Assembly (NCBI RefSeq): GCF_000614105.1
Contig: NZ_BAKH01000003.1
Coordinates: 1 to 64,000, forward strand
Direction: 5' to 3'
From: Prevotella micans DSM 21469 = JCM 16134
GTDB taxonomy: Bacteria; Bacteroidota; Bacteroidia; Bacteroidales; Bacteroidaceae
Length of the DNA stretch: 64,000 nt
Part shown: positions 37,492 through 45,159 of the stretch, piece by piece
How the letters are laid out: each line of letters opens with the position of its first letter
How positions within the stretch are numbered: position 1 is the stretch's first letter
The notes under the pieces: generated by a model
What the model saw: the letters and a program-made list of their open reading frames with translations, nothing else
What the model was told of the DNA's origin: nothing
The model's database searches: none
Program-made: the position numbers and the translations under genes

Positions 37492-38556
37492 TTATCTAAA
37501 AGGTGCGGAGGATTTTTTTATTTTAATCCAATTCATGCCAATACTATCCAACCAAGAATTTAGGGAATCTTTAGCAAGATTAGATTCATTAGTGGGACCT
37601 ATCCAAATTTCTCTAATAGCCTCTAAAGGGATAAAAATGTCAACAAATGGCGAAATCACCCCTCTTTTTATGTCGTACTTTATAGGAAAGAACTGATCTC
37701 GTTTTGTAATACAGCATTTCCCATAATGTTCTCTAAGGGGAATTCTGCATTCTTTCTCATATTCAAAATGAGGATTCTTCGCAATAGTATTTAACTCAAT
37801 AGTTTGATATGTTGTTTCAGGTTTGTCATGGATAGAGTTATATATATACTCTGCTAATTTATTTGATAGTTCATTATCATAAATACACTCAACCAAATTA
37901 TATCCTTGGTTAACAATAGCTTTTGCATCAAATCCAATGGATAAACCATGCCCATTATGCCCATAATTATTCCACATAGGTAGCGAGTCTGAGACTTTAG
38001 AGAAAGAAACAGAGAAATAGTGTTGTTTAGCTTGATGAGCGCTACGTTCAAAAAGGTTCTTCCTGAATGCACTCCTTGTGGCTGGAACTTTTATCTTCTC
38101 ACCTTCTTTTGTTTCTATTATTTGATAATATTTTTCTGCTATTTTCCTTTCTTCAAAATCTGATAATCCTCTTGGAATGATTAAACCTTCAGAAACATCA
38201 TTCATATAATTTACACTATAAGCTCGTAAGACGGCTTTTCTATTATTTAAATTCTCAGAAGATAGAATACCTTTAAAAAGTGTCTCCCAAGTTGTATAAT
38301 GATATACAAGACCTTCATTAATTAACCTTACTATATTCTTACTATCTGGATATTTTTCAAATAAGTGTTTGAGTCTAGTATCTTCAGGAATAGGGTCATT
38401 GTCATTGTACAATGATGGTGGAGGTGGAACAAATTTTATCCAACCATCTTCATTCAGCATTTCCTCTGTTGGGTTTATTATTTGTTGATCTTTAACATTA
38501 ATAAATCCTGCGTAGAAAATTCTACCTTGAGGAGTATCTTTGTAATAGTGATTCAT
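37492..38556 (-). CDS. DUF2971 protein
   Basis: The 354-residue product shows the DUF2971 pattern: GLVYHYTTWETLFKGIL (near residue 85), AYSVNYMNDVSEG, YFSVSFSKVSDSLPMWNNYG (near 183) and GLSIGFDAK, then EYEKECRIP. The family is common in accessory and defence-linked DNA, with no established activity. The gene is intact and is the last one before attR, reading inward on the minus strand. A self-contained promoter was not identified. A role in phage defence is possible from its setting but is inference. Confidence 0.8.
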   Translation of the reverse strand: MNHYYKDTPQGRIFYAGFINVKDQQIINPTEEMLNEDGWIKFVPPPPSLYNDNDPIPEDTRLKHLFEKYPDSKNIVRLINEGLVYHYTTWETLFKGILSSENLNNRKAVLRAYSVNYMNDVSEGLIIPRGLSDFEERKIAEKYYQIIETKEGEKIKVPATRSAFRKNLFERSAHQAKQHYFSVSFSKVSDSLPMWNNYGHNGHGLSIGFDAKAIVNQGYNLVECIYDNELSNKLAEYIYNSIHDKPETTYQTIELNTIAKNPHFEYEKECRIPLREHYGKCCITKRDQFFPIKYDIKRGVISPFVDIFIPLEAIREIWIGPTNESNLAKDSLNSWLDSIGMNWIKIKKSSAPFR

Positions 38557-38705
38557 AGGAATATATCATTTGAGTGAATAACATGTGTATTGCTTTTTTG
38601 AGATTTAGTATTTTTGTTTTTGGATAAACGCCCTACATCCTGTTAATATTATATCTTTTGTATTAAGATTGATTGGGAACAAAATGGGAATAATTTCTAA
38701 AAGAA

Positions 38706-38746
38706 GAAGGGCTAAGTGTTAAAAAACAAACAACTTAGCTCTTCTC
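38706..38746 (-). terminator. Element-supplied terminator for tRNA-Leu
   Basis: On the minus strand, right after the tRNA 3' end, GAAGAGCTAAGT pairs with ACTTAGCCCTTC (12 pairs, one G-U; 38733-38744 with 38706-38717) around a 15-base loop, followed by TTCTTTTA. It belongs to the element, so the integrated element replaces the tRNA terminator it displaced to 19882-19916. Confidence 0.65.
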
Positions 38747-38760
38747 ATAGTACCCAGAGC
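38747..38760. repeat. attR core at the 3' end of tRNA-Leu
   Basis: ATAGTACCCAGAGC matches attL exactly. It covers the last acceptor-stem bases of the tRNA gene and a few bases beyond, so integration restores the tRNA end. Confidence 0.88.
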
Positions 38761-38832
38761 CGGGGTCGAACCGGCACGGATTGCTCCACTGGTGTTTGAG
38801 ACCAGCGCGTCTACCGATTCCGCCATCTGGCT
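38751..38832 (-). tRNA. trnL: tRNA-Leu (anticodon CAA)
   Basis: The minus strand folds as a class II tRNA. The D-arm is GCGGAATCGGTAGACGC. The anticodon arm CTGGT-CTCAAAC-ACCAG has anticodon CAA. A variable arm (TGGAGCAATCCGT) follows, and the T-arm is GCCGG-TTCGACC-CCGGC. CCA is not encoded. The acceptor 3' strand TCTGGGT would pair with GCCCAGA, but the sequence reads AGCCAGA, leaving a G-G mismatch at the second pair; one C may be missing. The gene is the integration site of the element. Confidence 0.93.
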
Positions 38833-38850
38833 TATTTGAAATTTATGATG

Positions 38851-38858
38851 CAAAGGTA
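38851..38858 (-). promoter_or_regulatory. -7 box of tRNA-Leu
   Basis: TACCTTTG on the minus strand lies 18 bases upstream of the tRNA 5' end. It is outside the element, so the promoter was not affected by integration. Confidence 0.55.
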
Positions 38859-39064
38859 TGTATAAAAAAGGAAAAGTAGGTATTGTAATATGAACCGTTT
38901 TTACTTCGCTTTACTTTCTATCTTCATTTATCTCTTTTCTACCTTCATAGTTTTCTATCGTTTCTTTGTAATGTTTCATCATTCTTGTAGCTCGTATATT
39001 TATTCTTAAATCCTGAAGAGGGTAAAGGCTAGCGATTATTAATTATGAATATCTGACTATAAGA

Positions 39065-41182
39065 TTATTTCCGAAAGCGGGATGTATCAACTTCTTTATG
39101 TTTCTTTTCCTGATAAGCTCCGAACTTTATGGTGAGGGACAGACCAAGTTGACGATAGCAGGAAAAATGCATATTCAGATTCTGCCCCTTGAAGTCTATC
39201 TCGGGCGATATCGAGGAGGTCTCAAAGATGTCGTTACAGAAAACATGCAGGATGGCTTGCTTCTTCCAGAATTGCCAGCGTAGGCCGAGGTTGAGATTGC
39301 CTGAACCGGGGAGATCATAGATGGCTTGTTTTGCCTTGCTACGTATCATTCCGTCGACTGTGAGCGACAGGTTCGACTTCTTGCTTAGCATTGCAACATT
39401 GTTTATCTGTGCCATTCCGTAGAAGATGGCGCGATTGAACGGAATGTCGTAGAACTCATCGTTTTTCTCGTGCATCCACACGCCTGTCAGGGTTAAACGG
39501 GAATCGAGCCAGGAGCCGAATTTATGTGGCAGCACGGCCTGTACACCTGCTTGTTGCTGAAAGTTGGAGTTAAGGGTTCGGAACATTATTGCCAACCGGT
39601 CTGGACGTTGATATGGAGTTTGCATAAAATAGTTGTCGATGTAGTTGAACCATGCAACGAATTGATATTTGTTTTTCAGTACCCAAGCCAGTTGTGTTTG
39701 GTAAGAGTTGGCAGGTTTTAGATATGGATTGCCCACAATTTCGTCGTATCCGCCATTGCCATACACTGTGAAATCGTTCATTGCCCAGTATTCCGGATAG
39801 GCACGGTCGGTTGAAAAATTAATCAGCCATATATTGTTCGGGTTATGAACATAAGTTATGTTCAACGTGGGATAAATGTTCCATTTGTGCCATTGTGGCG
39901 AATGATAATATTCGGCGGATAGCGATGCGTCAAGAATCAGTTTATTTGTCCAGTTCTTTCCAAAACCTACGTAGGCATTAACCACATCTTCTTTCTGTCG
40001 GAGATAACTCACAGGGGTAACATTTTGATTAAGATAAGCCTGCCGACTATGGTTGACCGATTGTTTATGCCATGCGCCGTAGTTCAGGCTCCAGTTGTTT
40101 TTCAATTGATGTTCTTGCGACAAATAATATCGCCAAACATTTATCCGCTGGTCGTTATCTGCCAGGAGATTAAGATTTCCCGTAGGTGTCACACTATTAA
40201 GATTCTGCTTCATCGGATTGTGATAATAAGTGGCCTCGGCGCCAATTTTAATTCCGAAGGGAATCTGATAATCCAGTCTTATGTTATGAAGCCAATTATG
40301 ATATATGGTCAGCGTATTTCCGACGATGTTGCCGGTGTAATCATTCGTTACGTCGCGATGATTATAGGCTCCCTGATAGGCGAATAAGAGTTTATGCTTT
40401 TCGGTAAAATCAAATTCTGCTCCGAGACGATAATTATGCCCGAACGACTTTGAAAGCTGAGTTTGATGATTCTTGATGTCGTGCACCGTTCCGTTGTTGA
40501 GCGAGTGGTGAGAGTCTTCGTCGGTTACGCCATATTCTTTGCCATGACCATGTAGATACATCGCATCCAGCGAGAACTTACCTTTATGATAATACATCGC
40601 CCCCCGTTCGCCAAACATGGCATTGTGCTTTTGATTGTAGGCAAGATTGATTTCTCCGTTAAGAAGAGATTCTTTTGAAGTTTCTTTCTTCAACCGGATG
40701 TTTATGAGAGCTCCGCGAACCTGCGTTTTTGCCGGAGCGGAATACATTACATCAGCCTTATCCAGCCGGCTAACGGGAAGACTCTTCAACAGCGAGAGCA
40801 TCTGGTCGGGCGTCAACGTCATCACTTGTCCGTTGAGCGATATAGTTACTTTCCTACCGGCCAATTGATATTGTCCTTCATTCTCAACAACTCCTGGAAG
40901 CTCTTTAATAGCATCATAAATATTGTCGACAACTTTATTTTCAAGCAGTCGCGGCAAGTCGTAAGTTATTACGCTACCGTTGACAACAGCTATCGGTCGT
41001 TCGCCTTTGACCAACACTTCCGGAATTTCGTACATAATACTGTCCTTGGGTAAGGAGTCTGATTCGTCTTGCGAAAAAACCGTCAGATGCGACAATAGAG
41101 CAATTGCGAGAAAAACAAGTTTAAGCATAATGCTAAACCTTAAAGGCTGTTTCACGGAAGTTGCATGGATTGTTATCTTCAT
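39065..41182 (-). CDS. TonB-dependent-receptor-like outer-membrane beta-barrel protein
   Basis: The 705-residue product has a signal peptide. The Met at residue 19 (41128) gives a more normal one (LKLVFLAIALLSHLTVFSQ) than the annotated first Met. A plug-like domain follows (residues ~75-170: ELPGVVENEGQYQLAGRKV, VTISLNGQ, LLKSLPVSRLDKADVMYS). The remainder is a long beta-barrel with aromatic-rich strands. This is the outer-membrane beta-barrel family close to TonB receptors, here without the usual carboxypeptidase-like N-terminal domain and without an obvious TonB box. The substrate is unknown. It stands alone between tRNA-Leu and array 3. Confidence 0.85.
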   Translation of the reverse strand: MKITIHATSVKQPLRFSIMLKLVFLAIALLSHLTVFSQDESDSLPKDSIMYEIPEVLVKGERPIAVVNGSVITYDLPRLLENKVVDNIYDAIKELPGVVENEGQYQLAGRKVTISLNGQVMTLTPDQMLSLLKSLPVSRLDKADVMYSAPAKTQVRGALINIRLKKETSKESLLNGEINLAYNQKHNAMFGERGAMYYHKGKFSLDAMYLHGHGKEYGVTDEDSHHSLNNGTVHDIKNHQTQLSKSFGHNYRLGAEFDFTEKHKLLFAYQGAYNHRDVTNDYTGNIVGNTLTIYHNWLHNIRLDYQIPFGIKIGAEATYYHNPMKQNLNSVTPTGNLNLLADNDQRINVWRYYLSQEHQLKNNWSLNYGAWHKQSVNHSRQAYLNQNVTPVSYLRQKEDVVNAYVGFGKNWTNKLILDASLSAEYYHSPQWHKWNIYPTLNITYVHNPNNIWLINFSTDRAYPEYWAMNDFTVYGNGGYDEIVGNPYLKPANSYQTQLAWVLKNKYQFVAWFNYIDNYFMQTPYQRPDRLAIMFRTLNSNFQQQAGVQAVLPHKFGSWLDSRLTLTGVWMHEKNDEFYDIPFNRAIFYGMAQINNVAMLSKKSNLSLTVDGMIRSKAKQAIYDLPGSGNLNLGLRWQFWKKQAILHVFCNDIFETSSISPEIDFKGQNLNMHFSCYRQLGLSLTIKFGAYQEKKHKEVDTSRFRK

Positions 41183-41406
41183 AATCTAATAAAATGATTT
41201 TATTGTTTTTGTCATCGCCTGCAAAACTAGGGCATCTTTAGCTAACCTACGAGAGGTTATCGCGACTTTAAAAAGAGATTAAATATTCCTACAAGCCCCT
41301 ATTCCATTAGCGAACATATGCTTTTCGGCACTATTAAGGCTACTCGGATTATTCTTCCGACATTATAATCTCCTTGAAGATGCTATGTTTTCATGATTTA
41401 TATCTC

Positions 41407-41763
41407 CGGGAAGTTACGAAGATATAAAATACTAATATAATCAATGTTCGGAAAGTTACGGATATATAAAACACTAATATAAATAATCTTCGGAAAGTTC
41501 CGAAGATATAAAACACTAGTTTAATTAATGTTCGGGAAATTCCGGAGATATAAAATACTAATGTAAATAATATTAGGGAGATTCTGAAGATATAAAACAC
41601 TAGTGTAAATAATATTCGGGAAGTTCCGGAGATATAAAATACTAGTTTAATTAATGTTCGGGAAGTCCCGGATATATAAAATATTAGTGTAATTAATATT
41701 CGGGAAATTCCGGAGATATAAAATACTAGTGTAAATAATATTAGGAAAGTTCCGGAGATAATA
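41407..41763. repeat. Array 3: nearly nine tandem 42-bp palindromic repeats
   Basis: The motif CGGRAA-TTCCG recurs at 41407, 41449, 41491, 41533, 41575, 41617, 41659, 41701 and 41743, exactly 42 bases apart; the last unit is cut short. The best unit holds the palindrome ATCTTCGGAA-AG-TTCCGAAGAT centred at 41496.5 and ACTAGT centred at 41517.5, half a period away. The gap 41183-41923 otherwise holds only the HIT terminator; its remaining parts show nothing I can support. The minus-strand ORF here is translated repeat. Confidence 0.92.
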
Positions 41764-41861
41764 TACTTTTCTCGGGATTATATGAATTATACAACGAATG
41801 AATGTTGCTTTTTCTGTTAGCCTAGAAAAAGTTGCGTTATGTAGAGTCTCAATTTTGAGAA

Positions 41862-41901
41862 AGAAAAACGGGAATAAATCTTAAGTCGATTCATTCCCGT
41901 T
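41862..41901 (-). terminator. Terminator of the greA-HIT unit
   Basis: On the minus strand AACGGGAATGAATC pairs with GATTTATTCCCGTT (one G-T) and is followed by TTTCTTTCTC. It lies 23 bases after the stop of the HIT gene. Confidence 0.75.
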
Positions 41902-41923
41902 TAGTGTTTCGTGTGCGTAAATC

Positions 41924-42322
41924 TTACGTCTGTGCAAGGAAAGCGGCATTTATTTTCGCAGCAATGTCTTTCTGCTCTTCGGCAGTGATACTGATATGTT
42001 TACCGAAGTTTATATCAGCCTCGCTGTTGATTGGGATGAGGTGAATATGGGCATGAGCAACTTCGAGGCCGAGCACAATTTGGGCAACCTTCTTGCAGGG
42101 GAAAGCGGTTTTGATGGCACGGGCCACTTTCTTGGCAAAGATTTGGAAGGCAGCCAGTTCGTCGTCGGGCATATCGAAGATGTAGTCTGTTTCTTGTCGC
42201 GGAATGACTAGGGTGTGAGCTTTCCCAACTGGGTTGATGTCGAGAAAAGCGTAGAACTTATCGTTTTCTGCACATTTGTAGCTCGGAATTTCTCCGGCTG
42301 CAATCTTTGAGAATATAGTCAT
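41924..42322 (-). CDS. HIT-family nucleotide-binding hydrolase
   Basis: The 132-residue product has the histidine triad AHAHIHLIPI near residue 90 and the upstream FLDINPVGKAHTLVIPR. It is of the Hint-like branch, which cleaves nucleoside phosphoramidates or dinucleoside polyphosphates. It follows greA by 12 bases and shares its transcript. The length is normal for the family. The exact substrate is not evident. Confidence 0.9.
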   Translation of the reverse strand: MTIFSKIAAGEIPSYKCAENDKFYAFLDINPVGKAHTLVIPRQETDYIFDMPDDELAAFQIFAKKVARAIKTAFPCKKVAQIVLGLEVAHAHIHLIPINSEADINFGKHISITAEEQKDIAAKINAAFLAQT

Positions 42323-42334
42323 GGCTGTTTTTGT

Positions 42335-42805
42335 TTAAACGTCGATGCTGATGTTGTCGATTCTCAGTTGGATTGTTCCGCGTGGGATTTCGATTTCGAC
42401 TACGTCGCCAACCTTTTTGTTCAATAGGCCTTGTGCGATGGGTGTTTTGATGGATATTTTTCCTTGTTTGAGGTTAGCCTCTGTTTCGCTGACGATAGTG
42501 TATTTCATCTTCGATTTGTCTTTGAGGTTAGTCATCTCGACGGTCGACATGATTTGTACCGCTTCGTTGCTGAGGCGTGATGTGTCGACGATTTTTGCAT
42601 GTGCAATAGTCATCTTCATTTCGTTGATTTTTGCCTCCAGGTGCCGTTGTGCTTCCTTGGCGGCATCGTACTCTGAGTTTTCGCTGAGGTCGCCTTTGTC
42701 GACTGCTTCAGCGATTGCGGCTGATGCTCTTGGGCGTTCAACCGATTCTAAGTGCTGCAATTCGGCCACGAGTTTTTCGTAGCCCTCTTGTGACATGTAG
42801 GACAT
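42335..42805 (-). CDS. greA: Transcription elongation factor GreA
   Basis: The 156-residue product has the N-terminal coiled coil (residues ~5-75: YEKLVAELQHLESVERP, KGDLSENSEYDAAKEAQ), whose acidic tip DLSENSEYD contacts the RNA polymerase active site. The FKBP-like C-terminal domain (KTPIAQGLLNKKVGDVVEI) follows. GreA rescues backtracked polymerase by stimulating transcript cleavage. Its leader holds a promoter (42918-42925) and a strong hairpin (42856-42887), discussed in the findings. It is followed by the HIT gene. Confidence 0.95.
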   Translation of the reverse strand: MSYMSQEGYEKLVAELQHLESVERPRASAAIAEAVDKGDLSENSEYDAAKEAQRHLEAKINEMKMTIAHAKIVDTSRLSNEAVQIMSTVEMTNLKDKSKMKYTIVSETEANLKQGKISIKTPIAQGLLNKKVGDVVEIEIPRGTIQLRIDNISIDV

Positions 42806-42855
42806 CTTTATTTTCTTTTAAAAGTTATGTGTTTGATGAAGGATATAAAAAGATA

Positions 42856-42887
42856 GAATTCCGACATGTGTTTCGATGTCGGAATTC
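42856..42887 (-). promoter_or_regulatory. Terminator-like hairpin in the greA leader
   Basis: A perfect 12-bp stem GAATTCCGACAT/ATGTCGGAATTC with an 8-base loop is followed on the minus strand by TATCTTTTTATAT. It lies between the greA -7 box and the greA start (42805), so it may attenuate greA. It may also be the terminator of the preceding sucCD genes; T-tracts exist on both sides. Confidence 0.65.
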
Positions 42888-42917
42888 CATTCCTTTTTTA
42901 ATCCTATCGTTGTGATG

Positions 42918-42925
42918 CAAAGGTA
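42918..42925 (-). promoter_or_regulatory. -7 box of greA
   Basis: TACCTTTG on the minus strand lies 113 bases upstream of the greA ATG. The leader hairpin lies between the two. Confidence 0.5.
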
Positions 42926-43009
42926 GGCCTTTATCGCGAGCATCCGGATGATGCCGGGTTAAAATTTGCTTTACCTTTTTGGGGAGGATAACGATTGGTT
43001 GCGTTTTTC

Positions 43010-43881
43010 TTATTTCTTGAGCCTTGCTGCGAGAAGTTCGGGGATTTCGCTTGTTTCGCGTGCCACTGGAACTCCGGCTGCTTCGAATGCTGCGATTTTC
43101 TCGGCTGCTGTGCCCGAGCCGCTGGAAATGATTGCACCTGCATGTCCCATTTGCTTTCCTTTAGGAGCTTCGCGGCCTGAAATAAAGGCAACGACGGGTT
43201 TGGTCATGTGGTCGCGTATGTATTCTGCTGCACGTTCTTCAGCATCACCCCCGATTTCACCAATTATGGCTACGCTGTCGGTTTCTGGGTCGTTTTCGAA
43301 CATTTCGAGCAGGTCTTGGAAGTATAATCCAACGATTGGGTCGCCCCCTACACCTACGGCTGTGGTTTGTCCCATTCCGTTTTCGGTTAGGTTGGCCACT
43401 ACTTGATAGGTAAGTGTTCCGCTTCGGCTTATCACTCCGGTGTGTCCTTTCTTGAAAATGTTTGTCGGCATGATGCTACCATACTCTCGTCGGGCGAGAT
43501 GAGACCGGGACAGTTTGGACCGATTAGGTTGGCACCCTTGTCGCGAATGTAGCGATAGGCTTCAACAACATCAAGAGTTGGCACGCCTTCGGTTATACAG
43601 ATGATTAGCTTGATGCCGGCGTCGGCTGCTTCGAGCATTGCGTCTTTGGCAAAGGCTGCGGGCACGAAGATTACGGAAGTGTTGGCATTGGTTGCTTCAA
43701 CAGCGTCCTTAACGGTGTTGAACACTGGGATGCCTTCAACATTCTGTCCGGCTTTACCGGGTGATGTTCCGCCTACTACGTTCGTGCCGTAGGCTTTCAT
43801 TTTTGTTGCGTGGAAACTTCCGTCACGGCCGGTTATGCCTTGTACTATCAGTCGTGTATTCTTGTTGATAAGTATACTCAT
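43010..43881 (-). pseudogene. sucD: Succinyl-CoA synthetase alpha subunit gene with one-base frameshift
   Basis: Two minus-strand frames give the whole alpha subunit (about 290 residues). The first (43881-43432) carries the CoA-binding domain ([33 protein letters not shown]). The second (43471-43010) carries the ligase part with the phospho-histidine loop near GHAGAI. The shift lies at about 43470, where GTAGCATCATG would read Val-Gly-Ile-Met, as in the family, if one G were restored (GTAGGCATCATG). The enzyme joins succinate and CoA with NTP. All motifs are intact, so the break is probably a sequence error. It follows sucC by 47 bases. Confidence 0.85.
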
Positions 43882-43928
43882 TGTCTTTGTGTTTTTTTGT
43901 TTGTGTCTGATTGTTCAGTTACTTTCTC

Positions 43929-45067
43929 TTAGCATTTAGATGCTAGTTCGACAGCCATTTTCCCGGCTTCGCCCATAGTGTGGGCAACGTTGAACTTGGT
44001 GCCTTTGAGCAGTTCTCGTCCTTCGGTCTCGTTGGTTCCGGTTAATCGGATAACGATTGGCATGTTGATATCAATCATCTTGAAGGCTTCGATGAGTCCT
44101 TTGGCAACATCGTCGCATCGAGTAATTCCACCGAAGATGTTTATGAGCACAACCTTCACATGTTTGTCGGAAAGGAGGAGTTTCATTGCTTCGACAATCT
44201 TCGTTGGATTGGAACTTCCGCCGATATCGAGGAAATTGGCCGGGTTGCACCGTAGAGTTTAATCATGTCCATGGTTGCCATTGCGAGACCAGCTCCATTG
44301 ACCATGCAGCCTATTTCACCACCAAGATTCACGTAGCTGAAGCCTTTTTCTTTAGCTGCTTGTTCTTTCTTCTCATCTTCCGTTGGTTCGAACATCTCGA
44401 AAATATCGGGATGGCGGAATAGTGCGTTATTGTCAAAAGTCATTTTTGCATCGATAGCTTTCAGATTACCCTCACCAGTAACAACAAGCGGGTTGATTTC
44501 GGCTAGCGATGCATCTTTTTCAACAAACAGGCGATAGAGATTCTGCAACACCGGGATGGCCTGCTTAACGAGGGCCATGTCATCGAAAAGTTTGAAAGCA
44601 GCTTCACGCGCCTTGAAAGTTGGTAGGCCAATTAGTGGGTCGATTGGGATTTTTACAATCTTCTCCGGAGTGTTTTTGGCAACGGCTTCGATGTCCATAC
44701 CGCCTTCACGACTAAGCATCAGGATTGCCGACTTAGATTTGCGGTCGATTACGATACTCACATAATATTCCGAAGCGATGTTGATTGCTTCGCCAACGAG
44801 CACTCGGTCAACGGTGAATCCTTTGATGTCCATTCCCAGAATTTGGGTAGCATACTGCTTTACTTCAGCTTCGCCGTTTGCAACCTTCACACCGCCGGCT
44901 TTTCCCCGACCTCCGGTGTGCACTTGTGCCTTGACAACCGCGCGTTCACCACCTAGCTTTTTGTAGGCTTCCACAGCTTCGTCGACCGTGCGACAAAGAA
45001 TGCTGTTGTCTACAGGCAAGCCATAGTTTGCAAAGAGAGCCTTTGCTTGATACTCATAGACTTTCAT
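43929..45067 (-). pseudogene. sucC: Succinyl-CoA synthetase beta subunit gene with one-base frameshift
   Basis: The first frame (45067-44183) carries the ATP-grasp region (MKVYEYQAKALFANYG, AQVHTGGRGKAGGVK, FVEKDASLAEINPLVV) and the start of the ligase domain (NLGGEIGCMVNGAGLAMATM). The second (to 43929) carries the rest (VVLINIFGGITRCD). The shift lies near 44250, where TACGGTGCAACCCGGCC becomes Tyr-Gly-Gly-Asn-Pro-Ala if one G is restored. The full product would be about 379 residues, normal for the family. A -7 box lies at 45130-45137. The break is probably a sequence error, as in sucD and hisS. Confidence 0.85.
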
Positions 45068-45129
45068 AGTAAAAACAAATTAGTTTATAAAAATTATGAT
45101 GATTATTGTTGTTCAAAAATTAGCATGTG

Positions 45130-45137
45130 CAAATGTA
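45130..45137 (-). promoter_or_regulatory. -7 box of sucCD
   Basis: TACATTTG on the minus strand lies 63 bases upstream of the sucC start, inside the gap after the carB stop. sucCD may therefore be transcribed separately from carAB. Confidence 0.45.
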
Positions 45138-45159
45138 TTGCTTTTTTCCGATGGGGTGA

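Larger units (their letters stand above)
19917..38760. mobile_element. Integrative element in tRNA-Leu(CAA), with decayed mobilization genes and defence cargo
   Basis: The ends are the 14-base direct repeat ATAGTACCCAGAGC at 19917-19930 and 38747-38760; the right copy is the 3' end of a tRNA-Leu gene. A tyrosine integrase gene starts 225 bases inside the left end. Near the right end are broken primase-helicase, TOPRIM primase and MobV relaxase genes in the order known from Bacteroides mobilizable elements. Between them lie an intact restriction-like operon and other cargo. No conjugation (tra) genes are present. The element could perhaps still excise, but self-mobilization appears lost. Length is about 18.8 kb. 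Confidence 0.9.

Noticed and set aside
41391..41600. Minus-strand ORF over array 3
   Set aside because: A 42-bp unit is 14 codons, so the frame stays open by arithmetic; the product is a repeat only.
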